A stretch of DNA of 64,000 nt from Gordonia sp. ABSL11-1. GTDB lineage: Bacteria > Actinomycetota > Actinomycetes > Mycobacteriales > Mycobacteriaceae. The notes below the pieces were generated by a model. The model searched no databases and had not been told where the DNA came from. It saw only the letters and a program-made list of their open reading frames with translations. The position numbers were made by a program, and so were the translations under genes. The stretch covers positions 186,001 through 250,000 of the forward strand of contig NZ_JASXSI010000002.1 in assembly GCF_030315685.1 (NCBI RefSeq). The letters are read 5' to 3'. Position 1 is the stretch's first letter. Each line of letters opens with the position of its first letter. Positions 1 to 7,783 of the stretch are shown here, in pieces.

Positions 1-407
1 GCTCGGCCCTGCGTCGCGATCCCGAACACTTCGTGCTCATCGGGCGCCGCAATCTGCGATCGAACAACAGCTGGATGCACAACCTCCCGGCGCTCACGGG
101 CGGAACCAACCGGTGCACCCTGTACATCCATCCCGACGACGCCCTGCGACTCGGGCTCGACGACATCGCCATCGTCCGTGGACCCGGGGGAGAGGTGAAG
201 GTGCCGGTGGAGGTCACCCCGGACATCCGTCCCGGCGTGGCGTCGCTGCCGCACGGCTGGGGGCACGATCTCGCCGACACCCGGATGACGGTCGCCGCCG
301 AGGCGCCGGGCACGAACGTGAACCAGCTGAACGACGGCTCGCTGCTCGACCCGCTGTCGGGCACCGTCGTGCTCAACGGACTGCCGGTGGAGATTGCACC
401 CGGCTGA
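1..407 (+). CDS. Molybdopterin oxidoreductase, C-terminal fragment (5' end outside window)
   Basis: The frame is open from the window edge to the TGA at 405-407, so only the last ~134 residues are present. They match the molybdopterin-dinucleotide-binding domain that closes DMSO-reductase-family enzymes: a 'LIGRRNLRSNNSWMHN' strand-loop, then 'HPDDALRLGL', a beta segment, and 'LPHGWGH...NVNQLNDGSLLDPLSG', where Asn and Asp residues contact the cofactor. The catalytic and Fe-S regions lie upstream, so the substrate (formate, nitrate or other) cannot be named. In M. tuberculosis the gene next to the Rv2475c homologue is different, so this upstream neighbour is not syntenic. Confidence 0.8.
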   Translation, partial: SALRRDPEHFVLIGRRNLRSNNSWMHNLPALTGGTNRCTLYIHPDDALRLGLDDIAIVRGPGGEVKVPVEVTPDIRPGVASLPHGWGHDLADTRMTVAAEAPGTNVNQLNDGSLLDPLSGTVVLNGLPVEIAPG

Positions 408-488
408 GCCCACGGAAGTGCTTGCGTAGGGTTGTTGCCGCGCCCTCCACGCCGCGGAGGACGCTGACGACGTCACGGAAGGACACGC

Positions 489-950
489 GTGCTCTACGAG
501 GACGAGGGAACGAGGACCGCCGCCGGCTACGTGGTGAAGGTGCCCGTCCGGTGGTCGGACATGGATGTGTTCGCCCACGTGAACCACGCTCGGATGGTCA
601 CCCTGATCGAGGAGGCACGCATCCCGTGGCTCTTCTACGACGAGCGCCCGACCGCATCGCTGCGCGCGGGCTGCGTCGTCGCCGACCTCCACGTCAAGTA
701 CCGAGAACAGGTCCGGCACGACGAAGGGCCGATCGCGGTCACGATGTTCGTCGAACAGCTCCGGGCCGTCGACTTCACCGTCGGCTACGAGGTGCGTCCC
801 CGTGACGCCGACCCGGATGCCGGGCCTGCGGTCACCGCCACCACGCAGCTGGTGGCGTTCGACGTCGACGCCCAGCGCCTGCGTCGGCTGACCGCCGAGG
901 AGAAGGACTATCTCGCATCGTTCATCCGCTCGGACACGGTCGGCCGGTGA
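489..950 (+). CDS. Acyl-CoA thioesterase, 4HBT hotdog fold (Rv2475c-like)
   Basis: This 153-residue protein is a single hotdog domain. The segment 'VRWSDMDVFAHVNHARMVTLIEEAR' carries the Asp, the HVN turn and the Glu-containing helix typical of 4-hydroxybenzoyl-CoA thioesterase-like enzymes, which hydrolyse acyl-CoA. The GTG start follows GGAAGGA at about 478-484. Its stop overlaps the GTG start of the next gene by 4 bp (GTGA), so the two are probably translationally coupled. The pair corresponds to Rv2475c-Rv2474c of M. tuberculosis. The substrate is unknown. Confidence 0.82.
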   Translation: MLYEDEGTRTAAGYVVKVPVRWSDMDVFAHVNHARMVTLIEEARIPWLFYDERPTASLRAGCVVADLHVKYREQVRHDEGPIAVTMFVEQLRAVDFTVGYEVRPRDADPDAGPAVTATTQLVAFDVDAQRLRRLTAEEKDYLASFIRSDTVGR

Positions 951-1642
951 CCACGCCGGAGCGCCACATCACCCTCACCGGCCCGGGTGATCGGTCGGAT
1001 GCGGTCGCCTTCCTCGGGCGCGCGCTTCGTCTCGACGACACCGCCGTCGTCCGGATCGCCGCCCGACCCGACGGGCTCATCGGCTTCTGGACCACCACCG
1101 GGTTCGACGTGCTCGCCGGACGGTCGGTCTTCGGTGCGATGCGTCCCGACGACATCGTCGCCGACGCGGCCACCCTGCGGACTACTCTCGCCGCCGCCGA
1201 CCCCGGGACACCGGTGGATCCGGGGTTCGGCCTCGACAGCGCCTGGCGCGGCGCGTTGCCCGCGACCACCGGCTTCACCCAGCTGGACGATGTGCCTGCC
1301 CGCACCGTCGTCGAACTGTCGCGCGGCGGTGCGACTCTCGCGCGTACCGAGGGCAGCGCGCACGGACCCGCGACCGGACTGCTGGACCAAGATGTGCTCG
1401 AGGTGTCGTCGGAGAGCGGGGACGAGCGCGCATCGGTGTCGATGCGTGCCCTGTTCGCCCTCACCGCCATGGGATTCATCCGCGACGCCGATGGGCACGA
1501 GATCACCGAGACGTCACCGATCGAGAAGATCGCCGCCGACGAACCGGTCCGAATCCGGGTGTCCGGCGCGTGGATCCGTGTCGATGCCCGTTACGGTTCG
1601 GTGTTCCAGCGTCGCGAACGCATCGCGATGATGGCGCTGTGA
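947..1642 (+). CDS. Conserved hypothetical protein (Rv2474c-like)
   Basis: This 231-residue protein has no domain I can name. It is soluble, without a signal peptide or membrane helix. Its GTG start overlaps the thioesterase stop by 4 bp, and codon use matches its neighbours, so it is a real gene. Position beside the Rv2475c-like thioesterase and convergent with the alpha-glucosidase matches Rv2474c. The C-terminal half has alternating beta/alpha character ('PVRIRVSGAWIRVDARYG'). A partner role with the thioesterase is only inferred from coupling. Confidence 0.7.
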   Translation: MTTPERHITLTGPGDRSDAVAFLGRALRLDDTAVVRIAARPDGLIGFWTTTGFDVLAGRSVFGAMRPDDIVADAATLRTTLAAADPGTPVDPGFGLDSAWRGALPATTGFTQLDDVPARTVVELSRGGATLARTEGSAHGPATGLLDQDVLEVSSESGDERASVSMRALFALTAMGFIRDADGHEITETSPIEKIAADEPVRIRVSGAWIRVDARYGSVFQRRERIAMMAL

Positions 1643-1652
1643 CCGGACGAGA

Positions 1653-3875
1653 TCAGACGAGCCAGGCGGCCGAGTTCGGAGCCAGCTGACCGTCGATGAG
1701 TGGATAGCTGCTCAGCAGCACCTCGCCGGGTGGCAACTGAACCGGGACATCGCTGGTGTTCAATGCGCACACCAGGTGTCCGACCGAACGACGGAACGCG
1801 AGGCAGCCCTCGGGCGCGCCGTACCACTCCACCGTGTCGCCGTCGAATTCAGGTCTCTCGTAACGGATCTCGATGGCCTGACGGTAGAGCGACAGAGTCG
1901 AACCGATGTCTTCGAGTTGGGCCTCGACGGTGAACCTGCCCCACGACCCCGGGATCGGCAACCACGTGTCGGGCGTCGAGCTGAAGCCGAACGGCGGCTC
2001 GAATCCCTCCCACGGCAGTGGGACCCGGCAGGCGTCGCGCCCGCGTTCGGTGTGGCCGGACCGTTCCCACACCGGATCCTGGAGCACCTCATCGGGCAGG
2101 TCGGCGTTGGGCAGGCCGAGTTCGGCGCCGTTGTAGATGAAGACCGTTCCGGGCAGGGCGAGTTCCACGAGGGCCATCGCGCGGGCGCGCAGGATGCCGA
2201 GGTCGATGTCGACGGTCGCGCCGTCGGTCAGCCTGCCGTAGCGGGTCACCTCGCGATCGACATCGTGGTTGGACAACGTCCAGGTCGGGGTACCACCGAC
2301 CGAGAGCACCGAGTCAAGCGAGTTCTCGATCGCGCCGCGGATCGCATCAGGGTCGAAATCGGCCTTGGCCAGCCGGAAGTTGAAGCCGAGATGCAACTCG
2401 TCCGGGCGCAGGTACTCGGCGAATCGTTCGTTGTCGTCGACCCAGATCTCACCCACGTTGGCCGCGCCGGGGTAGTCGTCGATGACCTTGCGGATCTTGC
2501 GGTGGATGTCGTGGACCGCATAATTGTTGAATCTCGGGTCGTCGTCGCTGTTCTGCAGTAACCCGGCCGCCTCGACATCCATGTCGGGCAGGTCCGCCGG
2601 CTTCGCCATGCCGTGGGCGACGTCGATGCGGAAACCGTCGACACCGCGATCCAGCCAGAACCGCAACGTCTCCTCGAGATCGTCGAAGACCTCGGGATTC
2701 TCCCAATTCAGATCCGGCTGTTCGGCGGCGAAGATGTGCATGTACCACTGGCCGGGCGTGCCGTCGGGATCCGGTACCCGCGTCCAGGCCGGACCGCCGA
2801 AGATGCTCAGCCAGTTGTTGGGCGGCTCGTCACCGTTGTCGCCGCGGCCGTCGCGGAAGATGTAGCGTTCCCGTGCCGCGCTGCCGGGTCCGGAGGCGAG
2901 TGCCTCGACGAACCACTCGTGCTGATCGCTGGTGTGATTGGGCACCAGGTCCATCGTGACCCGCAGGTCGCGGTCGTGGGCCTCGGCGACGAGCGCGTCG
3001 AAGGTCGCGAGGTCGCCGAACAGCGGATCGATGTCGCGGGGATCGGAGACGTCGTATCCGTGATCGGCCATCGGGGAGCGCATGATCGGGCTCAGCCAGA
3101 TCGCGTCGACACCAAGGAGTTCCAGATACCCCAGCTTGTCGATGACACCGGCGAGATCCCCGACGCCGTCACCGTTCAGATCCGAGAAGGACCGGGGATA
3201 GATCTGATAGAAGATGGCCGACGTCCACCAGGTGTCGTCGGTCGGGTCCAATTGGGACGCGGCGACCGCCGGTATCGCGGGCATGGTTTCGGTGCTGTCA
3301 GCGGTGTCGTCAGCGATGTCCTCGGTGCCGCCGTTCTCGTCGGCATCATCCTCTGCCGTAACGCCTTCTGCTGCAACGCCTTCCGCTGGACCGGCTTCCG
3401 TTGCGTCCTCCGCGACGTCCGGCGCCGCGGCAGATCCGTCGGTCTCGGTCGCGTCGGTCGCGGAGTCGTCGACGACTGCGGGATCGGTGTCCTCGACGAC
3501 GATCTCGGAGTCCTCGTCGGCTGGATCGTGTGCGCCGTTCTCGGAAGTCCCTGCAGGGTCCTGGTTCTCGCCGTCGGTGTCTGCGTCATCCGTGTCGGTC
3601 GAATCACCGGCGGTCTCGTCGGTGGCCGAGCCATCGAGGGTCAGATCCCCGGTGCTCGAGTCGGCGTCGGCAGTGGTCGAGTCGCCGGTGGTCGAGTCGA
3701 CCGCTGCTGCATCGCCGGTCGCGTCATCGGCGGTCTCGCCGGAGTCGGCCTCTGTACCGGACTCCTGGCCGGCTGCGGTGTCCCCGTCGGCGAGCGGTTG
3801 TGCCGTGTCGTGCGCACCGTCGGGATCCGGCTCGGCGGGGAGAACGTCAGATGTCTCATCGCTCACCGTCGTCAT
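1653..3875 (-). CDS. aglA: GH13 alpha-glucosidase with a ~200-residue acidic N-terminal extension
   Basis: Residues ~212-740 form a glycoside hydrolase family 13 enzyme: 'WWTSAIFYQIYPRSF' opens the barrel, 'DLVPNHTS' is near residue 312, the nucleophile Asp lies in 'DGFRIDVAHG' (~417), the acid/base Glu in 'VGEIW' (~476) and the third Asp in 'SNHDVDR' (~537). It should hydrolyse alpha-1,4 or alpha-1,6 glucosides in the cytoplasm. Residues 1-197 are low-complexity Asp/Thr/Ala/Ser/Glu sequence absent from the ~546-residue M. tuberculosis Rv2471. I keep the long start because AGGTAGGG precedes the ATG at 3875. The alternative ATG at 3284 ('MPAIPAV') would give 543 residues but has no visible ribosome site. 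It lies 80 bp downstream of glbO. Confidence 0.88.
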   Translation of the reverse strand: MTTVSDETSDVLPAEPDPDGAHDTAQPLADGDTAAGQESGTEADSGETADDATGDAAAVDSTTGDSTTADADSSTGDLTLDGSATDETAGDSTDTDDADTDGENQDPAGTSENGAHDPADEDSEIVVEDTDPAVVDDSATDATETDGSAAAPDVAEDATEAGPAEGVAAEGVTAEDDADENGGTEDIADDTADSTETMPAIPAVAASQLDPTDDTWWTSAIFYQIYPRSFSDLNGDGVGDLAGVIDKLGYLELLGVDAIWLSPIMRSPMADHGYDVSDPRDIDPLFGDLATFDALVAEAHDRDLRVTMDLVPNHTSDQHEWFVEALASGPGSAARERYIFRDGRGDNGDEPPNNWLSIFGGPAWTRVPDPDGTPGQWYMHIFAAEQPDLNWENPEVFDDLEETLRFWLDRGVDGFRIDVAHGMAKPADLPDMDVEAAGLLQNSDDDPRFNNYAVHDIHRKIRKVIDDYPGAANVGEIWVDDNERFAEYLRPDELHLGFNFRLAKADFDPDAIRGAIENSLDSVLSVGGTPTWTLSNHDVDREVTRYGRLTDGATVDIDLGILRARAMALVELALPGTVFIYNGAELGLPNADLPDEVLQDPVWERSGHTERGRDACRVPLPWEGFEPPFGFSSTPDTWLPIPGSWGRFTVEAQLEDIGSTLSLYRQAIEIRYERPEFDGDTVEWYGAPEGCLAFRRSVGHLVCALNTSDVPVQLPPGEVLLSSYPLIDGQLAPNSAAWLV

Positions 3876-3955
3876 TATGCCCTACCTGTGTTTTCGGTGA
3901 GAACTACAGGTGAGGTCGGCGCGTCGTGACTCCACGCGCGGCGTGTCGGCCGAGG

Positions 3956-4396
3956 TCAGATCGGTGAGTTCATCATCGAGTTCGCCGCCATGTCCATGTA
4001 GTCGAGCAGGGCCCGCCGATGGGCATCGTCGAGGGTCTGCTCGTCGATGGAGGCGATCGCGGTGTGCATGCAGCGCAGCCAGGCATCCCGCTCGAGCGGG
4101 CCGATGCGGAACGGATTGTGACGCATGCGCAGGCGCGGATGGCCGCGCTCGTCCGAGTACGTCCGTGGGCCACCCCAATACTGCTCGAGGAACATCCGCA
4201 TCCGGCGCTCGGCCGGCCCGAGGTCCTCTTCCGGATACAGCGGCCGGACGATCTCGTCGACGGCCACCTCCTGGTAGAACCGGGCCGTGAGCTTGCGAAA
4301 CGTCTCGGCGCCGCCCACCTCCTCATAGAAGGTGCGCTCTGTCGGGGGCGTGCTCGGCTCGATTCCGCCGGGGACCTCGGGGCTCACTGTGCCCAT
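3956..4396 (-). CDS. glbO: Group II truncated haemoglobin GlbO
   Basis: This is a small haem protein of the trHbO type, thought to bind and transfer O2 or detoxify reactive species. Visible marks are '[14 protein letters not shown]', the B10 Tyr in 'ARFYQEV', '[26 protein letters not shown]' with the proximal His, and the group II G8 Trp in '[12 protein letters not shown]'. The most likely start is the ATG at 4396 ('MGTVSPE'); in-frame ATGs at 4408 and 4423 would add 4-9 residues. It is ~18 residues longer at the N-terminus than the M. tuberculosis protein. It is followed by the alpha-glucosidase on the same strand, as in Rv2470-Rv2471. Confidence 0.93.
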   Translation of the reverse strand: MGTVSPEVPGGIEPSTPPTERTFYEEVGGAETFRKLTARFYQEVAVDEIVRPLYPEEDLGPAERRMRMFLEQYWGGPRTYSDERGHPRLRMRHNPFRIGPLERDAWLRCMHTAIASIDEQTLDDAHRRALLDYMDMAANSMMNSPI

Positions 4397-4573
4397 TGTC
4401 CTGACCATCCGTGCACCGCTCAACAGCCCAGGTCAGGCGCTCTGCCGGCAACCGATTGTTCACCCGGGCGACCTGCGGCGACATGCAGAATTGTCGTGCA
4501 ATCGTCGTCGTTCCGTGGTCCACTTGACCTCGTCGAATATTCAGACGGTCGAATGTTGCGGCGGGAGACGCGT

Positions 4574-5218
4574 ATGACGAGCAGGAACACACGGAAGACG
4601 GCAACCACCGACGACGGACTGCCGCGTGTTCCCGTCCTGACGACGGTGCCCGGAGGTCTCGCGCCGACGTCGACCGTACCGCCGACGCGGTCGGGTCTGC
4701 TGTGGGGGCGTCGCCGCGTCCTGCTGCTGAACGCCACCTACGAGCCGCTCACCGCCATCTCGTTGCGCCGCGCGATCGTTCTCGTGCTGCGGGAGCGCGC
4801 CGATGTCATCCACGCCGACGACAACGGTCTCGCCGTGCATTCCGCCGACAGGGCGGTCCCCGTGCCGTCGGTCATCCGCCTGCGCTCCTATGTGAAGGTC
4901 CCGTACCGCGCCGTGATCCCGATGACGAGGGCCGCGCTGATGCATCGCGACCGGTTCCGCTGCGGGTATTGCGCCGCCAAGGCGACGACGATCGACCATG
5001 TGATCCCACGCTCGCGCGGGGGTGGACACACCTGGGAGAACTGCGTCGCCTGCTGCGCGAGCTGCAATCATCGCAAGGCCGATCACCTGTTGTCCGAGCT
5101 CGGCTGGACCCTGCGGGTCATCCCGTCACCGCCCAAAGGACGGCATTGGCGACTCCTGGCCACCGTCAAGGAGATCGATCCGACGTGGGCCCAGTACATC
5201 GACGCGGGCGCCGCCTGA
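4574..5218 (+). CDS. HNH endonuclease (Rv2469c-like)
   Basis: This is a 214-residue protein with a C-terminal HNH nuclease domain: the zinc pair 'CGYC', the 'TIDHVIPRSRGG' His and the 'ENCVACCASCNHRK' segment. A conserved N-terminal region ('VLLLNATYEPLTAISLRRAIVLVL') is shared by a widespread actinobacterial family adjacent to glbO. The role is unknown; conservation outside mobile DNA argues against a selfish homing enzyme. I chose the ATG at 4574 because GGGAG precedes it; the in-frame ATG at 4553 is an alternative. It diverges from glbO. Confidence 0.85.
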   Translation: MTSRNTRKTATTDDGLPRVPVLTTVPGGLAPTSTVPPTRSGLLWGRRRVLLLNATYEPLTAISLRRAIVLVLRERADVIHADDNGLAVHSADRAVPVPSVIRLRSYVKVPYRAVIPMTRAALMHRDRFRCGYCAAKATTIDHVIPRSRGGGHTWENCVACCASCNHRKADHLLSELGWTLRVIPSPPKGRHWRLLATVKEIDPTWAQYIDAGAA

Positions 5219-5339
5219 GAGGTCTACGACGCGTCGTAGGGGTCGATGCCCGATGCCGTCTCCGGTGGGCTAGATTGATCACACGACCTGCGCCGCAGCC
5301 GGGTGCAGGCTTACCACAGCTATCGATCGAAAGGGTGAC

Positions 5340-5588
5340 ATGGACAACCTGATCGTCGTCATCGGCGTGCCTGTCACGATCCTCTGTGTTCTGTCCGTCG
5401 TGGTGTGCGTCGTCGCGATGGGGTTCTCCGGCGGGGTCAAGTACCCGAAGGTGGCGAACTACACCCTCGACCAGCAGTGGGATCATCAGCCATTGCTGTT
5501 CAGCGCCACCGACATCCAGCCGATGACGCTGGCGCATCATTCGGAATCGACCGACGTGGACGGAGGCTCGGCAAGTGGCAAGTGGTGA
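5340..5588 (+). CDS. ctaJ: Small membrane protein, probable cytochrome aa3 accessory subunit (CtaJ-like)
   Basis: This is an 82-residue protein with one N-terminal transmembrane helix (residues ~4-27) followed by a polar tail with 'KYPKVANYTLDQQWDHQPLLFSATDI'. A tail rich in aromatic residues and proline after a single helix, and its place between the HNH gene and the DUF5130 gene, match the small subunit found in the mycobacterial cytochrome bcc-aa3 supercomplex (the MSMEG_4692/4693 locus). That identification is from memory of gene order and general form, so it is tentative. GAAAGGGTGAC before the ATG is a good ribosome site. It overlaps the next gene by 14 bp. Confidence 0.55.
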   Translation: MDNLIVVIGVPVTILCVLSVVVCVVAMGFSGGVKYPKVANYTLDQQWDHQPLLFSATDIQPMTLAHHSESTDVDGGSASGKW

Positions 5589-6072
5589 GGTGGTCCAAGG
5601 ATCCCACGGCGGAATCCAGGTCTCGTCGGGTGCGTCGAGCGCACTGCCCGTCGGCACCGTCGTCACCAACGGCGGCCGGGTGTCGGCGGCCCGCTTCCCG
5701 GGGCAGGCGCCGTCGACACCGCCGTTCACGCGTGAGGAATTGATCGGCCTCGACGAGGCGCTCAAGGATGCCAGCGAGAAGGCGCACGTGCGGTTCTCGG
5801 TGTACATCGGCGAACTCGGCACCGATGCCGTGGCCGATGCACGCGCCGCATTGCTGCGCGCCCCCGAGCCCGCCGACGGCACGCTGATCGCGGTGTCGCC
5901 CAACACCCATGACGTCGTCGTCGTCTCGGGTGTGCACGTCGCCGACCGGGTCAACGATCGCGTCGCGCAGCTCGGCGTGACGGCGGCGGTCACCAGCTTC
6001 CGCCAGGGAGATCTGATCGACGGACTCATCGCCGCACTGCGTGTCATGTCGACCGCCGCCGCGGTCTCCTGA
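5575..6072 (+). CDS. DUF5130 family protein (Rv2468c-like)
   Basis: This 165-residue soluble protein begins at GTG 5575, preceded by GGAGG at 5562-5566 inside the previous gene. The core 'FSVYIGELGTDAVADARAALL...PNTHDVVVVSG' resembles the DUF5130/TPM-like fold seen in Rv2468c. No biochemical role is established that I know of. The 14-bp overlap with the small membrane gene implies coupled translation and perhaps a shared role at the membrane. A strong hairpin lies 60 bp downstream. Confidence 0.75.
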   Translation: MASGEVVQGSHGGIQVSSGASSALPVGTVVTNGGRVSAARFPGQAPSTPPFTREELIGLDEALKDASEKAHVRFSVYIGELGTDAVADARAALLRAPEPADGTLIAVSPNTHDVVVVSGVHVADRVNDRVAQLGVTAAVTSFRQGDLIDGLIAALRVMSTAAAVS

Positions 6073-6131
6073 TCTGCCGCGTCGCCACGGACAATTCACC
6101 GCGCACATCCGGTCGGTGACCGGAACGACAT

Positions 6132-6173
6132 ACGAGAACGGCCGCACACCATACGGTGCGCGGCCGTTCTCGT
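6132..6173. terminator. Bidirectional hairpin between convergent DUF5130 gene and dctA
   Basis: Arms ACGAGAACGGCCGC (6132-6145) and its exact complement (6160-6173) form a 14-bp stem, and CACC/GGTG inside the loop can extend it. There is no clear U-tract. It sits between two convergent genes, so it probably ends both transcripts. Confidence 0.75.
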
Positions 6174-6196
6174 CGTCGAGGGACCGGATACGGCCG

Positions 6197-7642
6197 CTAG
6201 TGTCCCGCCAGCACCTTGCCCGTGCGTGACTCCTCCCCGGGCACGTGGTCGACCGGATCGTCGTCGACCATGTCGGACTCGTTGAACGGATTGCGCCCGC
6301 TCAGCACGTCGTCGACACGCCCCTTGTCCACGGTCGACGTCCAGGCGCCGACCAGCAGCGTCGCCACCGCGTTGCCGGAGAAGTTGGTGACCGCGCGCGC
6401 CTCCGACATGAATCTGTCGATCCCCACGATCAGACCGACACCGTCGAGGAGCTCTGGCCGATGGGCCTGCAGTCCGCCGGCCAGGGTGGCCAGGCCTGCG
6501 CCACTCACGCCCGCCGCACCCTTCGAGGCGATGATCATGAACGCCAGCAGGCCGATCTGTTCGCCGATCGACAGCGGATCGCCCATCGCGTCGGCGATGA
6601 AGATCGAGGCCATCGTCAGATAGATCGCGGTGCCGTCGAGGTTGAACGAGTAGCCGGTCGGCACCACCACACCGACGGTGGTCTTCTCCACTCCGAGGTG
6701 CTCCATCTTGGCGATGAGCCGAGGCAACGCCGACTCCGATGACGACGTCGCGAAGATCAGCAGGTACTCGCGGGCCAGATACCGGACCAGGCGGAAGATG
6801 GAGACCCCGGCGACCGTCCGCAACAGCACCCCGAGGACGCCGAAGACGAAGAGGACGCAGGTGATGTAGAAGGCCAACATCAGGATCAGCAGCTGCTGCA
6901 CCGCGGCCCAGCCGGTCTGGCCGACAACGTTCGCGATGGCGCCGAACGCGCCGATCGGCGCGACCCACAAGATCATCGTCAACACCTTGAAGACCAGCTT
7001 CTGGATGTAGGAGACGGCCGTGAGGATCGGCTCGCCCGTGCGGCCCATCGCCTGGATCGCGAAACCGACGAGCAGGGCGACGAACAGCGCCTGCAACACG
7101 TTGCCCTCGGTCAGCGCGGACAGCAACGACGTCGGGATGATGCCCTCGAGGAAGTCGAGCGTGCCGCCCGATTCGCCGGCCTTCGCCGCCTGCTCGGCGC
7201 CGATTCCCGCGGTGGCGGTGACGTTGAGACCCTCTCCCGGCTTGATCAGATTGCCGACGACCAGACCGATGGCCAGGGCGATGGTCGACATGACCAGGAA
7301 GTAGACGAACGCGAGGCCGCCGACCTTGCCGACGGTCGCCGCCTTCCGGACGGACCCGATGCCGAGCACGATCGTGCAGAAGATGACCGGCGCGATCATC
7401 ATCTTGATCAGGTTGACGAACATGGTGCCCAGGAATGCCAGGTCCTTGCCCAGTTGCGGCGAGACGAGTCCGACGATGACACCGGCCACCACCGCGATGA
7501 TCACCGCGATGTACAGCCAGTGGGTGCGGTCGCGCTTCTTCGGTGTCTCGGGGATCTCCGCCGTGGACACCGGGCCGTCGGGCCCGCTCGCTCCGCCCCC
7601 GGCGCCGGGTTCATTCGGCCCGGGCTTTCGTCGCATGTTCAT
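6197..7642 (-). CDS. dctA: C4-dicarboxylate:cation symporter
   Basis: This 481-residue membrane protein belongs to the dicarboxylate/amino acid:cation symporter family and imports succinate, fumarate or malate. About eight hydrophobic segments are visible. The first ('LYIAVIIAVVAGVIVGLV') starts near residue 42, and the family signatures 'SSSESALPRLIAKME' and 'GYSFNLDGTAIYLTMAS' are intact. AGAGGA precedes the ATG at 7642. Divergent sensor kinase and regulator genes suggest dicarboxylate-induced expression. The cytoplasmic N-terminal tail (residues ~6-21) is encoded by a dispersed GC-rich repeat also found in the oxidoreductase gene near 27.0 kb and in valS. Confidence 0.92.
   Translation of the reverse strand: MNMRRKPGPNEPGAGGGASGPDGPVSTAEIPETPKKRDRTHWLYIAVIIAVVAGVIVGLVSPQLGKDLAFLGTMFVNLIKMMIAPVIFCTIVLGIGSVRKAATVGKVGGLAFVYFLVMSTIALAIGLVVGNLIKPGEGLNVTATAGIGAEQAAKAGESGGTLDFLEGIIPTSLLSALTEGNVLQALFVALLVGFAIQAMGRTGEPILTAVSYIQKLVFKVLTMILWVAPIGAFGAIANVVGQTGWAAVQQLLILMLAFYITCVLFVFGVLGVLLRTVAGVSIFRLVRYLAREYLLIFATSSSESALPRLIAKMEHLGVEKTTVGVVVPTGYSFNLDGTAIYLTMASIFIADAMGDPLSIGEQIGLLAFMIIASKGAAGVSGAGLATLAGGLQAHRPELLDGVGLIVGIDRFMSEARAVTNFSGNAVATLLVGAWTSTVDKGRVDDVLSGRNPFNESDMVDDDPVDHVPGEESRTGKVLAGH
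7581..7625. repeat. Dispersed GC-rich repeat, copy A (inside dctA)
   Basis: The block begins GGCCCGCTCGCTCCGCCCCC and ends ATTCGGCCCGGGC. Over 40 bp it matches copy B (from 26964) at 34 positions. It encodes part of the DctA N-terminal tail. The terminal ATTCGGCCCG looks like the start of a second truncated unit. Confidence 0.75.
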
Positions 7643-7715
7643 GACAGTCCTCTCGTGGTCGCCGCGTCACTTGGACCGCGGGTGGCAGGTCGGTGTATGG
7701 ATTGTGGAGCAGACC

Positions 7716-7731
7716 CGTGACGGGGGTCACG
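7716..7731. promoter_or_regulatory. Crp/GlxR-like palindrome between dctA and its sensor kinase
   Basis: CGTGACGGGGGTCACG fits the Crp/GlxR pattern TGTGA-N6-TCACA except at the two outermost bases. It lies 74 bp upstream of dctA and 53 bp upstream of the kinase start. It could instead bind the cognate response regulator. Confidence 0.4.
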
Positions 7732-7783
7732 TTTGTGTTCGTTTCGTTCATCGGGGCGGGGCTGGTCGACAAGGAGTGGGGTC

